DNA of 64,000 nucleotides from Vitrella brassicaformis (GCA_001179505.1 CDMY01000428.1:1-64000); one strand, 5' to 3'. Shown: positions 35,356 through 47,169, counted from the stretch's first letter. Notes: generated by a model from the letters alone, not told the origin. Numbers and translations are program-made.

Positions 35356-38300
35356 ATGGCGTCGAAGGAAAGACACTCTGTCCGCATGAGCGTCGACATG
35401 GACTCGAGTAGCATGGACTCACCGGCCTCAGATGATTCACCCTTCTTCCCTAAGCCTTTTCGACAGCGCGAAGAGGCAGCTGCAGCTGAGGGAGGGCCCG
35501 TTTACACTCCCACAGACAGCGAGGAGGACATGGACCCTGTGGATCAGATTGCGTACCTCCAGTCGGTGCTGGCCAAGCAGAAGAAGCAGACGGACCATGC
35601 TGTGGCGCTGCTCCGTGCCTTCGAGCTGCCGCGGGATTTCACCGGCAAGGCAGGGCGAGACGCCACCATGAGGATGCTGCTGGCGAAGATTGCCGACTCA
35701 ATCGAGGCAAGTTTGTTGGCGGACAGGCAAGGAAAAGGCACTGTTGATCTCTCTGCATGTTGATCTGTTGATCGATTATGTGCGTCCAGGAGTCGGCCGC
35801 CGAGGCCGTCGAGCTGTTTCGGTGCAAGCTGATCATCGCCAAACAGAGGCAGGAGATGAGCGACCATCTGCTGGTCCGACGCTTCGGCTGCCCATGAGTG
35901 AGACACACACGCGTCTCTCTATGTCGGCTTGGCTGCAGCAACTTGAGGACCTGATGCGTGAGCTCACCCGCGAGAAATCTGAGAACACGGCGAAAACAGT
36001 ACGTAAGCCTGCCTAGGCCTGCACTGTCTATGGTAGAGTCATTCTGTCTGCATACCTTGTGTCTGACCTGACGCAGACCGCGCTTCGCAGCTACGCGAGT
36101 AGTAGTGTGGTCGAGCTGTCCAAGCGGTGAGCGTCGATTCGATACATCTACCCATTGCAGATGGATGGATGGATGGATGGATTGACGGACCATATACCAT
36201 TTAACATGGTGTGGTTTGATGGCCATGTCAGGAACGCGGAGCGTTTCAAGAACGACCGGATGAAGAAGCAGGTAGGTATCCACGCCCTGTGTCCACGCTC
36301 AGCTGAATATGCGGCTCTTTTTGTCTGTCTGCTCATCAATACGACAGCTGGATTTACTCCACCAATGCATTGACCACGTGACCAAGCTTGACACGCCACT
36401 CACCCTTCCATCCACGTCTGTGCAGCCGAGGCCACCACTGCACAGTTGGGAACGAAAAGCCGTTGAGAGACACAAAGGAAAAACTGTCGATTCTCTTTGC
36501 TTTGTGTGTGTGTGTGTCTGTGTGTCTGTGTGTGTGTCTGTGTGTATGTTATCTTGCAGGCACTTCATCGGTTCTGGGTGTGAGCAATGTGTGCCTGCCT
36601 GGTGAAAGGCTGCCGCAGAACAACCTCGATGTGTTCAGGTAAACAGGGAGGGAGGGAGGTGTGTGAGCGCATCCACACTCATCTGCCTGCGCAGGAAGAT
36701 GCGCGTGGCGCTCCTGTACATCTTGAGACAAAACTCGGTCAGTCAGTCGAGTAACAGAAAGAGAAGTCGATCACAGCGATGCCTACCTGCATTTCGTTGG
36801 TGCATGTCGCCGTATTCCAGGTTCTCTCATCGAATGTCCGTCTCATGGTCGGTTTCAATCAATCAACCGTCGATCGACGCACACTCACGCTCTTAAGACA
36901 AAGGGTGCCTCGTCTTTGTCTCGTGCAGGCCAAGAGCCGCGCCATGCTGGAGGCCAAAATCCAATCCATGCAGTTCGAGATGAAAAAGATGGCTAATACA
37001 ATCAAGGTGACAAAAAGGTCCATCCGTCCCCTAGGGAGTGTCACCATGAAGGGTGTTGTCAGTCGGTTGGTCCTTTATCATGCAGGAGGGTGCGACGTCC
37101 GGGGGGGGCGTGTCAAGCCCCACCGCCCGGCGGGCTCTGACCTCCGCCCTGCGCCACTCGTCATCCAAGCACTCCGAGTTCCGGGGATATGAGCCCATTG
37201 CTCCAGGAATACACGGCATCCAGAGAGGTAAGGCCGTGGATACTGTCCGTACCGTACACACAGCGAGCACCCCGACGGCGGCCTGCATCTACGTACTTCT
37301 CTCTTGATTCTCACCCATGTAGACTTTTTGAATTTTCTCTATGCTGGCGGCGGTTATCTGCGGACAAGGTTTCTGGACGAGCTGTCCATCAAGCAGCAGA
37401 GAGCTGCCATAGCGGTCGGCCCACTGATCGCACAAAGACGCTCTGGCTAGTCAGTCTGTGATGAGTTGGCTGGCACTCCTTGACTGCAAGCTTTGTGTGT
37501 GTCTCACTCAGGGTTTGTGTATCGACTGGTACGCATATGTGACGCGGGACGGTCTCCTCCGGTCGATGGTCGATGGGCTGGACAGAGTCCTGCAGATCAC
37601 AGACATCAACCTAGCCTTCGCGGCAATCATCAAGGTCCGTCCTTGCGCACAATCATGTCCTACACAATGTCTCCCTAATCCACTCACTGTCTCCAGGAGA
37701 TCCGTAAGGCACTGCAATGCGACCGAGTGACAGTCTGGATGGTCGACGAGGAGAACGGCGACATGTGGACCCTCAAGTTCTCGACGGGCCTCGTTGGCTC
37801 TGAGCTGCGCATCCCTCTGGGCGTCGGCCTCGCCGGCGTGGCCTACGAAAGCGGCGAGGCCGTCAACGTCCCAGATGCCTACGAGGACGAGCGGTTCAAC
37901 CGCACTGTCGATCTGCAGACTGGCTATCGGACTCGCAGCGTGCTGTGTCTGCCCATCGTGCGTATCAAAGACGCGCCATCCGTGCCACCTGCGCACATAC
38001 AGCGCGCAGGCAGCGGGGCCTTCGACAGGAGCATGACACAGCAGTCGATGACGAGCACTCAGGTGGTGGCCATCATTCAGTGCATCAACAAATTCGCCGG
38101 TGGGTCCGTGTGTGGTGGCGAAGAGCAAAGCAAGTGGGAGACTTCCGCGTCTGTTGTGTCTCGTTGGCTTCGCAGGTCCATTCACGGAGGAGGACATATT
38201 TCTTCTTTCGTTCTTCGCCCCTGTGGCTACGAACGCTGTCTTCAACTGCCAGGTAGGTCGGCATGTCGACAATAACACAGGACGGAATGAAGGACTGTGT

Positions 38301-39283
38301 TTTCTTTTCGTGTGTCTAGCGGTCTGCGGCGGCTGAGTGGCTTATCATGAGGAAGGAGATGCTGTTCAACATGGCTGATGAGATGAGGTACGTCGTGCGA
38401 ATGGCCGCACTTCGGCACTCACGCGGCCCGGCCTCTTTGTTCTCTTTCTTTCGTGCCTGGACTGGCCTACAGCCGCAATTGTTACGCTTTGCCGGATATT
38501 CTTAACGCGATCCATTACTGGATGGACACTATCTTCAAAGTGGCTGACTGTCAGCTCTGCCTCATCGGCAAGAAAAGCCTGCAGAGGTGCCACCGAGCGC
38601 AAAAGGAGGAAGAGGAGCCGTTCTGCCCATCTGCCGCCGAGCCCGACCGGCGCCGCGGCTCTGGGCTGCTGGTCGAGCCAAAACCTCTTTGTGGTGGGTG
38701 ACACATACATGAGCAGATGGCCTTGTCCTTCTGAACTGGTATGTCTTTTTGTCTCTATCTGTGCTTGTTTGTGTGCCTGTAGGTTTGGTTGCTCAGTGTG
38801 CGGCAACCCGGCTGCCCAGCACGGCTGTCAACGCGAAAGAGGACCCCGCATTCAGCCGTACGCGAGAGACGCGTCACACATATGGTGTGTATGTATGTGT
38901 GTCGGATGCATGGGCTCGTCGATCAGGGTTGGTTGACTTGCATCTGGACGGTGCGGTGACGCACAGCTATCCCGTCTTTCTCTCGCCTGAAACACAGCAC
39001 AAAGTCATCGCCGTGCTGCAATTCACCATCAAGGTAAATAAACCCCCTCCCACCCCGACGGTTGATCGCTGTGTCTCTGTCTGTCTGTCCGTCTGTCCGT
39101 CTGTCTGTCTGGCTGTATTGACGAGTGCAGCAGCGTCAGTCTCAGTTTGTGCAGATGCAGCTGGGTGGCTTCGACCCCAGCATCCCGCGGCATCAGGAGA
39201 TCCTCAAGCGAATGCTGCGGCTGCTCTCCAACTACATGCAGCGCCTCGTACTGAATGACCCACAGTTTGCTGGCTTCTTCTGA
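35356..39283 (+). CDS. coiled-coil and GAF-domain protein
   Basis: Starts MASKERHSVRMSVDMDSS; the first ~400 residues are coiled coil spread over many small exons (VDQIAYLQSVLAKQKKQTDH, QLEDLMRELTREKSEN, AKSRAMLEAKIQSMQFEMKK). After a Ser/Ala linker and a segment FLNFLYAGGGYLRTRFLDEL, a GAF domain spans about 37698-38250. Its blocks are LQCDRVTVWMVDEENGDMWT, IPLGVGLAGVAYESGEAVNV, PDAYEDERFNRTVDLQTGYR, TRSVLCLPIV, IIQCINK and FTEEDIFLLSFFAPVATNAV. These match the small-molecule-binding GAF fold of cyclic-nucleotide phosphodiesterases. No phosphodiesterase HD catalytic domain follows, but a second divergent GAF-like region may (about 38480-39040, with CQLCLIG and HKVIAVLQF), ending YMQRLVLNDPQFAGFF. 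A regulatory or scaffolding role is inferred. The intron after 35706 has a GC donor (GAG|GCAAGT). Confidence 0.75.
36163..36182 (+). repeat. (GGAT)n microsatellite in an intron
   Basis: Five tandem ATGG/GGAT units within an intron of the GAF gene; similar (CCAT)n/(GGAT)n runs occur near 24213, 30190, 30915 and 53510. Confidence 0.8.
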
Positions 39284-39877
39284 CTCTTCCAACTCGCTGT
39301 GTGATTCTGGGGCCGTTGGGCTTTTAGGGATTTTGAGACATAGGCATGTTAGGTGTGATTCAAAGCGCTGTATGTAATTCCTTTCTTTACATCACGGCCA
39401 AAATGCATCCGATCGAAGAATGGTGGAGAGAAGACAGGCACAGGTTAGTTGGTGATTTGAATGAAGCACTCGTTCAACAACAAGGGCTAAAACCAGGGCA
39501 AGAACTGTTGACTCGTCTCTCCAATTAACCCACGCCAGCTTCATGAAAAATGATATCTACATATTCCAGCCCATCCATCAGCACTAACCGAGTGGGTCTG
39601 CTGCGGGGAAGGCGAAAAGGAAGACAGGGGAGCAGGAAGGAATAGGAAGGAAGGAAAGAGGAACGAATTAAGGGAGTGACGGTTGGCAGAGGTGGTCTGC
39701 ATGAGATATTTCAGTCCTCGGGCTGCCGATGGTGCTGTAGGAGGGGTCTGTATGCTGTCTTTTTATGCGGTATCTCTGCGTTCGATCTTCCTCCCTTTTT
39801 TTGCGAGCTTTGTAAGCGATTTTCTTCCTAGCTATAGCTACTGATATGAAAAGCCCCTGGCTTTTCATAGATCTGCA
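39284..39877. other. intergenic region
   Basis: Between two plus-strand genes. It is less repeat-rich than other spacers. An open frame at 39346-39528 (60 codons) has no recognisable motif and no splice link. Confidence 0.4.
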
Positions 39878-42504
39878 ATGTTCCAAAAGAAGAAGAGACG
39901 GTCGGCGAAGACCGCAGAAGCTGCAAAGAGAGAGGAGGGAGGAGAAGCTGTCGGCTCTCCGCCTGCTGAGAGGCCCAGCAGCGCTGACAAGGCCCTAGAC
40001 AAGGCCCCGCCGGCTGCCCCGCCCAAGGAGGGGCATGATATCGCCCATGTGTCGATAGCAGCTGCGGCCGAGAAAACCGGCGTCTCGAGGAGGAGCCAGC
40101 AGTGCTTGGCCTGCACCCAACGGGAGAAGGAAAATGGTGAGCTCAAGAAGAAACTCGGGGCGCTGAGAGCATCGCTGGCTGACATGAGTGGCACTTTGGA
40201 GCGCTCCAAAGACTACATCGGGAGGCTCGAGAAGCAGGCAGCGACGCTTAAGCGCCAAAGGGATGTGCTGCAAGCCGAGAATGAGCTGCTGTCCGACGAG
40301 ACTGCGGAGTGAGCTCACACATGCACCAAGGATGCACAAATGCATGACCTGGTGCATGGCCTGCATTTGTGCATTTCCTTTGCAGCTTCTTGCCCCTGCC
40401 AGAGGCGCGAAAGGTTTGTTGGAAGACCCTGCAGAAAGGCCGCGCTTTGCAGCTCTTCGTCACGTTGCCCTGGAGGACGTCGGCTGGGAGGAGGCTATTG
40501 AGACAAGCCCTTGAGAAACTGAGGGCAAATCGTGACAGCAAGAGGACCGTCGTCGACAACCTCCTTGCCGCCACGACAGACCGGGAAAGGCCTGAACCGG
40601 GGCGGCTGGCCGAACTAAGACAGGAGCAATTGCATATTGTGGGCGAGAACGCCCGACTCCTGGAGGAAGTCCAGTCACTTAAGGCAATGTTTGGCAGCAG
40701 ACGGGCGGAAAGGTCTCTGCAGCTCCCGGGCCATCCTCTGCCAAGTGCTGGTGTGGTCGACCACCCCTTGCATGTGGAGTACGACTCGCGCATTGTTGAC
40801 AGCGTGCTGGCGAGATTTGTCACCGTCTTTGCCTTCCAACAGAGAAGGCTCCTCTGGACTACATTCGCCAGGTGGGACACAGGACCAACCGATCCGATTT
40901 TCACACACGTCTCCTCTCCTCTTGATGTCGTTTGTCCAGGCTGCGGTTTCATGCGAGCCATTTGGTTGTGGATGCGGAAGAGGCTAGTGCTCAACGTGAG
41001 CTTTCACAGCTGTGCAGAGAGGCCGGGGAAGCCTATCGCATCCAAACGCTATTCCTCGTCCTCAAGTGGGCTGACAGGGACACGAGCCGGTCCAGTACAG
41101 TACGTGTCGCGGCACTCGGATGGTGTAATGTGCGTCTCTCACCTTATCAGGTGTTTCTTGTCTCGGCGTGTGTGTCGCTCTTTCATGAAGCTCTATGCTG
41201 TGCATTCGGATTTCTGGGTGGAGACATTCCCATTCTGCCATGCCTGTCAAGCGGCACATCCCCCTGGTACGTTCAGAGACATCAATCGCTTTGCTGCCGA
41301 GGTGATCAGACGTGGCCAATGCATGTCTGTCAATGTATGTATCCATGCAGGAGCCCACAGCAAGTACCGCCGTCAGCAGTATATGGTGTCGAGAAGAACT
41401 GAGAGAGCAGTTGATGGGGACGACTCCGCTCCGCCCCTCATGTCTTCATCCGATGCTCTCGCTGCAGCAGCAGCCGTACACGTTCCCCCTTATTTCGACT
41501 TCTTGCCCTCCAACAAGTGGCGGCGCAAAACTTCATATAACCGTTTCGTGGTTTCAGGAAGCAACCTGTCGTTGCGAGTCCCCCCCGAGCCGCATGCCGA
41601 GAGAGAAGAGCAGACTGACGAGCTGGAGTCTACCTCTCAGTTCCTGCCTGCCCCTGCTCACGAGGACGATCACACGGCTGCGACACCTCAGTTCCCCTCG
41701 CCAGTGAGCTTGGTATCTCGCCGTAAAGGGAGGAGGAGGTCAACTAGGTCACCATCGGGGCCCCGCCCTGCGTCAATCGAGGCCATGAGGCAAAGTTCAG
41801 CCCGCTCGTTTTGGCGCCCCCCCGAACCAGCCCCTCAGCAGCCACCATCGAAGAGCCACCCTGCAACTGGTCAGAAGTTGTCTTCAGTAACTTTCCTGCG
41901 TCTGCCAAGTACTGGCCAGCCAGAAGAGAGAAAAGCCCGCCCCTCTTGGCCAGAAGTCACTTATCCCACGCCCGTGTCCCAATTGCGAGAAGAGGCCAGA
42001 AGCGGAAGGGCAGGAGGGGACAGCGCCGGAGCCGGCAGCAGCAAGAGCAGCAGCGAGACTGGATCGGAGAGCGGGTCGCCGGCCGCCGGTACATCAGGGA
42101 GCGCTTCGTCAGCTCAGCCGCCCCCCACGTCCTGGTTCAACTGCTGCTCGTGGGGGGCGCCGCAGAGGGCCAGCTATGGGGGAGACACCGATGAAGAGCA
42201 GCCGGTTGCCGATGGTGGTGATGGTGATGACTGCCCTCGTGGTGACTTGTGGCACGAGGAGGGCTCGGAGTCGGACGCAGACTGCTCTGCGAGTCAGCTT
42301 GATGATGAATTTGATGTGGAGGATGGGGAGAAAGAGCCGGACAGCGCCTTCTCCAATGAATCTGTTTTGCTGGACGAAGGAAACGACGGAAGGTCAGGCA
42401 GGCAGGCAGACGCACGCGAGCCAGGCACCGCTTTGAATGCCCGTTTCTGGATGCTGTCTGTGTGTTATACAGTATGGCTGCGCGAAAATCCGATGTTGAT
42501 CTGA
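39878..42504 (+). CDS. coiled-coil protein with long Ser/Pro/acidic C-terminal region, unknown function
   Basis: Start MFQKKKRRSAKTAEAAKREE at 39878. Exon 1 (to about 40310) carries a CLACTQREKENGELKKKL element and a coiled coil (LERSKDYIGRLEKQAATLKR). Exon 2 (40382 to about 40871) continues as helix (LRQEQLHIVGENARLLEEVQ). Although the plus strand stays open through 40872-40940, removing that piece as an intron (donor GTGGGA, acceptor TTGTCCAG) gives the better helix RLRFHASHLVVDAEEASAQR followed by LFLVLKWADRD. A further exon around 41189-41270 and a last exon from about 41352 end the protein with a disordered Ser/Pro-rich stretch, a Cys-containing SWFNCCSWGAPQ, and an acidic tail. I recognise no family. 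Alternative splicing or intron retention is conceivable because the first intron keeps the frame open. Confidence 0.6.
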
Positions 42505-42824
42505 TGTTGAGTTGTGTAGACAAGGCATTATCAGACAGACAGCGGCAGGAGAGGAGGCTGTCAGTAAAGAGAGACAGGTGACGGCCGGCATCGTATGCAA
42601 TGCGACATACATGTGCGAGTGGCTCTGATTCTGGCCGCGATCTTTGAGAAATGCATGAGTCCATTGATCACTGCAAATCGCCACGCTGGACGGTGGGATG
42701 GATCTGTAGGCTCATGGTGATTCAGGAGCATCCAACTTGGCGAATCCTCTTGCGGGAGAAGGGGACTCTCTTTTGCGAGCTTGGCAACATTTGATTTTCG
42801 AGGAGCGGACATCTGAGAGGAAAG
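42505..42824. other. intergenic region
   Basis: Short spacer between two plus-strand genes, probably containing the promoter and 5' UTR of the KH protein gene. No motif stands out. Confidence 0.35.
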
Positions 42825-45800
42825 ATGTCGAGTGAGCCGTGGCAGGAGTATGAGCTTCGCCATAACAAGTACAAGAAGCGGCAAAGGGCCAAGAAGGCCG
42901 CCGAGGGCTTGGGCAGCGACTCCACCTCCACATCCCCGTCCAACCACGCACACCCACCACCTCCCGCAGCCGCCATCGGCCCTTCAGTCACTGTGAACCT
43001 CCCCACTAGGCCACCGCCTGCCGACCAAAACGTCAACAACGATGCCAGCAGCAAAGGAGACCCTCACATAACAGCTCAGGTGCGTATGCAGCACACTGGA
43101 AGCGGTTGTGCCACAAACAGAACAGACGCGACGCGACACCCCATTGTATTTGTGCATCCTATATATCCCCCCTTCAGGCGCAGTCGGTGCGTGCCGACCC
43201 GGAGAGAGAGGAGGCGAGCCCTGCCGCGCCGCGGGAGGTCAACCCCCAGGCGCCGGCCAGTGCGAGCCATGACGTGACCAACGGGACGGACGAGAGGCAG
43301 CCTGAGTCGGAAAGAGATATCGGCAACGGTGACCGCCGACCAATCTGGGAACGGATGCGGCTGCCCGTGCGGGCAGGGTGGGGAGCAGGGGGGAAGGCGC
43401 AGGTGCGGTGCACACACATGTAGGGTGTGGTGGCGTCATCGTTTGGGTATCATCCACTCGCTCTGTGTGTCTGGTGTTTGCTTCGTTTTGTGTCTGTCTG
43501 TTATCAGGGGCCGGCGCCTGCAGATCCGCTCGACGGTGATGAGGTCTGGAGCAAAGACGGGGCCCTCAAGAAGTAAGGCGGCGAGACCGACTTAGAGACG
43601 CACGTGACATCCGATGTGATGTGCACTCTTGCCGCATCGGTTTCAGGGAGATCTACCTCCCCGCCGCGACTGTCGGCATGGCTGTCGGCAAACAAGGCAA
43701 CAACCTACATCGGTACCCAACACACACAGCATACACACCATCCACAAACGCATCATCAGAGAATGGGCTGATTCGCTTGCAGCATCCAGGCCGAGAAGAT
43801 CGTAACAGTGCTGGTGGGGCAGGATGCCTCGCACAAGTCGCGGACGGTGCTATCGCAGGGCCGCAGGGAGGTGTTGCGGGCGGCTTCCGACGCCGATCGG
43901 CAGGATCTGGTGCGCAAGCAGAGGGAGGAGTCGTCACGGCCCGTACGGGTCGTCATCAGGGGATTCACCGAAGAAACGGTGAGTGAGTGAGCGAACGAAC
44001 GTAAACCTCTGTTGCACTCTCTCTGTGTGTCCTTCCTTGTGTGTGTGTGTGTGTGTGTGAGTGGCAGGTGGAGGATGCTGCAGACGCATTGGACATGGTC
44101 GTGACGCACCGAGAGATACCCAAGAAGATGGTATGTGCACGCGTGTGCACACACGCGTACACACACATTCCCGCGCCCATCTGTCTGTCTGTCTGTTCTC
44201 AGGTTGGTTGGACGTTGGGCAAGAAGCACGAGAACATCCGCGAGATCGCGACCCTCTCCTCGGCCATTCTTGATGTGTATGACTACCCCCTCGTCGACAC
44301 ATCACTCGCCAACACCAACACACACACCAACAACTCGCACACCGACAAGACAGCTGACGACCCACATGTGGCCAAGGAGGTCCCGAAGGTGACCAGCAAG
44401 GAGAGCGATGGGCAGGGGGAGAGGGAGAGGCATGTAGAGAGCGACGCGCCCAACTGCCCGGACGGTGAGGTGTCTGGCGGCGAGCATGACAACGAGGGAG
44501 GCCACGAAGAGCACGGCGAAGAGCCGGGGTTGCTCATTGAAATAAAGGGTACCACGCGGGCGGGCATACAAGGAAGGAGGTAGTGAGCCGCGGCATTCTC
44601 TCTCTGTGCATCCTTCCTTCCTTGTGTGTGTGTCTGAAGGTCCTCGCCACGCGGTTGAGAGCGCCGAGATGCTCATCGACGTGCATCAGATGTACTTTGA
44701 CGTGTTTGAGGAGATGCGCAAGATCGACCAGGACCTGAAGGACCAGATAGAAGAATCAAACAAAGTGAGTGAGTGAGTCCAACAACGCACCGCACCAATC
44801 CCGCGGGCGCATTGTGGGTTGATTGGATTGCTGTCTGTCCTTTGTCTTTTCCTCAGTATATTGGCATAGGCAACGCCAACAACACCAGCAGTGGCACCAC
44901 CAACGGCCAGCCCCGCCACCCCAATCACCACCCCTCTCCCCGGCCCCCTCCCCCGCCNNNNNNNNNNNNNNNNNNNNNNNNNNNNNNNNNNNNNNNNNNN
45001 NNNNNNNNNNNNNNNNNNNNNNNNNNNNNNNNNNNNNNNNNNNNNNNNNNNNNNNNNNNNNNNNNNNNNNNNNNNNNNNNNNNNNNNNNNNNNNNNNNNN
45101 NNNNNNNNNNNNNNNNNNNNNNNNNNNNNNNNNNNNNNNNNNNNNNNNNNNNNNNNNNNNNNNNNNNNNNNNNNNNNNNNNNNNNNNNNNNNNNNNNNNN
45201 NNNNNNNNNNNNNNNNNNNNNNNNNNNNNNNNNNNNNNNNNNNNNNNNNNNNNNNNNCCCACCCCTCTTACCCCCACCCCCGCCCACACGCACACGCACC
45301 ACCAGCGGTGCCGCAGTCATTCTCCCAAACAAGGCCCCTGCCCCCCTCAATGCCACTCGCAAACCGACCGCAAAACGCACACACGACTGCCCGGCCGCCA
45401 AACCCACAAGGGGGGCAGCCCAGCTATGTCCCGTCAAGCCACCGGACCAATAAGGGGACTGCCTTCGTGCCGACTGCCGGGCGAAGGGGGAATGACCAGA
45501 AGACCAAGGCGAAAGAAGGCGCCGAAAACGACCATGGTGGTGCGGCAGCTGGCAGCACGCTGCACGGGGAGCAGCAGGAGAAGCACCATTCGGCCCCGGG
45601 CAGTCGAGGCAACTCACGGCCGCCATCGGCCGGCGGGGGCAGTGGCAGTGGTAGCGGCGGGCGGCCTCAGGCCAAGTCCTACTACCCCAAAGCCACCGTG
45701 TATCAGCCGAAACAACAACAGCAGCAGCAGCAGCACACCAACGGCAATGGTAACAGCAGCAAGCCAGATCCGCCTGCGAGCCACCACAGCGGCCAGCAAC

Positions 45801-45973
45801 AGCACCAACAGCAGCAGCAGCAGAAGCAGCACAAGCAGACACAAGTCTATGTGCCTGTCAAGAGAGCCACCGGTGGCACGGAGGGCGGGGTGGGCGAGAA
45901 AAGGAAGATGGAGCACGATGGCGAGGGACCCAGGGACGGGGAGGGGGCGGAGAAGGGGGCTGGTGGGGAGTGA
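42825..45973 (+). CDS. FMRP/FXR-like tandem KH-domain RNA-binding protein (interrupted by assembly gap)
   Basis: Start MSSEPWQEYELRHNKYKKRQ at 42825, then a Pro/Asn-rich disordered N-terminus. KH1 reads EIYLPAATVGMAVGKQGNNL, HRIQAEKIVTVLV and, after a linker, RPVRVVIRGFTEETVEDAAD and ALDMVV, with an intact GxxG (GKQG). KH2 reads REIPKKMVGWTLGKKHENIR, EIATLSSAILDVYD, then a roughly 80-residue hydrophilic insertion, then LLIEIKG, PRHAVESAEMLIDVHQMYFD and EEMRKIDQDLKDQIEE. That order, the IPKKMVG start of KH2, a long variable-loop insertion and the final helix plus coiled coil closely parallel KH1-KH2 of FMRP/FXR proteins. In KH2 the loop is GKKH, lacking the second Gly, which may weaken RNA binding. 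The C-terminus is Gln/Gly-rich low complexity with YVPVKRATGG. No Tudor/Agenet domains are seen. The frame differs before and after the 300-N gap at 44958-45257, whose true size is unknown. A translational-control role is inferred. Confidence 0.7.
44958..45257. other. assembly gap (300 N) inside KH-protein gene
   Basis: Exactly 300 unknown bases, flanked on both sides by C-rich low complexity (CCCCTCCCCCGCC before, CCCACCCCTCTTACCCCC after). It lies in a Pro/His-coding part of the KH gene. Confidence 0.99.
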
Positions 45974-47169
45974 TGCATGGTTGTATTGCTGCCGGCCGTG
46001 ACAGACAGCTGCTGTTGTTGGGCTCGGTCTTTAAGGGCAGGAGTCTTACTCCTGCCTGAATTCTCGCTGCCTTACCTTGCTTGCCGGATCCGCCTGTCCG
46101 TTTTGTTGGCTGTTTGTTGCGCGATGCATATGCATGCATACGTGTGTGTGTGGTGTGGTAAACGCAATTCATGCATATCTGCAGATGGGTGGGTGGGTGG
46201 GTGGACTGATTGCTGATGGATTTTCGTCTATCTGCCTCCCTCGCTCGCCTCATGGGCGGTGGGTGATGTGCGGTGATGTGACAGCAAATTGCTGTTGGCA
46301 ATGAATCAAGGAAGCTTGGACGGACGGCTCTTGTTGTGTTGACCGGGAAAGACATGTATGCGACGTCTGTCTCTTTTCTCCCCCCTCCCTCCCCACAGCA
46401 CACAGCACACACGCTTAAAACCCCCCAAGCTCACACACCACCCTCATCCACAGGCAGTGAAGACAGACAGACAGACAGAGAGGCCACATATCCTTCGGAT
46501 CTCTCCCACTCCCTCACAGGCAGGCAGCTGGCTACGAGTCAGTAGAGACGAGACGTGCGTGTCGCACCCACCCACAAACCGATATCACAGAGATGGATGG
46601 ATGGATGCAGTGCACGAGGGGCCCCCGCCCGCTCGCCTCGTCTGACACATCCATCCATCAACAGAACATTATGTATGCAGCACTTGACTTATACCACACC
46701 ACAGCACAAAAAGGGATCGAGCTAGCAGCCAGCAACACGACACAAGTGTTGCTTGCTTGAGTGCTGCAGCCATCCATCCATCCATCAGGCACACGCATTT
46801 ATCGCTAGATAGATACACGCATCCACAATGCAGGCAGACACGCACGCTCACAAAGGTGCTCACGAGAGTCATCACATACGTTGGTACGCAGAGGTCGGCG
46901 ACGACAGCCTGTATGCAATCCAATCCATACACATGCTCCGTCCGTCCGGTGGTCACGACGGGCAAAAAGAACCGCCGCTGACCAGCCGGACGGACAGGGG
47001 CACACAACACACAACACACAACACACAAGGCCAACGAACGAGCGGACGGACGGACGGACGAATGCCTGCAGTGCAATTGATGCCTCCCTCACGCGATGGA
47101 TAAAGCCATACAGCCCACCCCTTTGCCGGCCCGCAAAAGGAATCTCTCTCTTTCCGCCATTCATGCCAG
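45974..47169. other. 1.2-kb intergenic region between convergent genes
   Basis: It contains GGGTGGGTGGGTGGG (46186-46203), (GACA)n near 46463, CATCCATCCATCCATC near 46771-46786 and GGACGGACGGACGGAC near 47045-47060, plus a TGCATATGCATGCATA patch near 46124-46140. No coding exon was seen. Confidence 0.45.

Noticed and set aside
39346-39528. 60-codon open frame in the spacer after the GAF gene
   Set aside because: No motif and no link to neighbouring exons; likely chance or 3' UTR.
40369-42504. Single 711-codon exon
   Set aside because: The middle part (40872 to about 41350) loses coiled-coil character and matches intron signals; the spliced model is more coherent.
45424-45916. Minus-strand Leu/Val-rich open frames
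   Set aside because: Antisense of CAG/CAA repeats coding Gln in the KH protein; not real membrane proteins.
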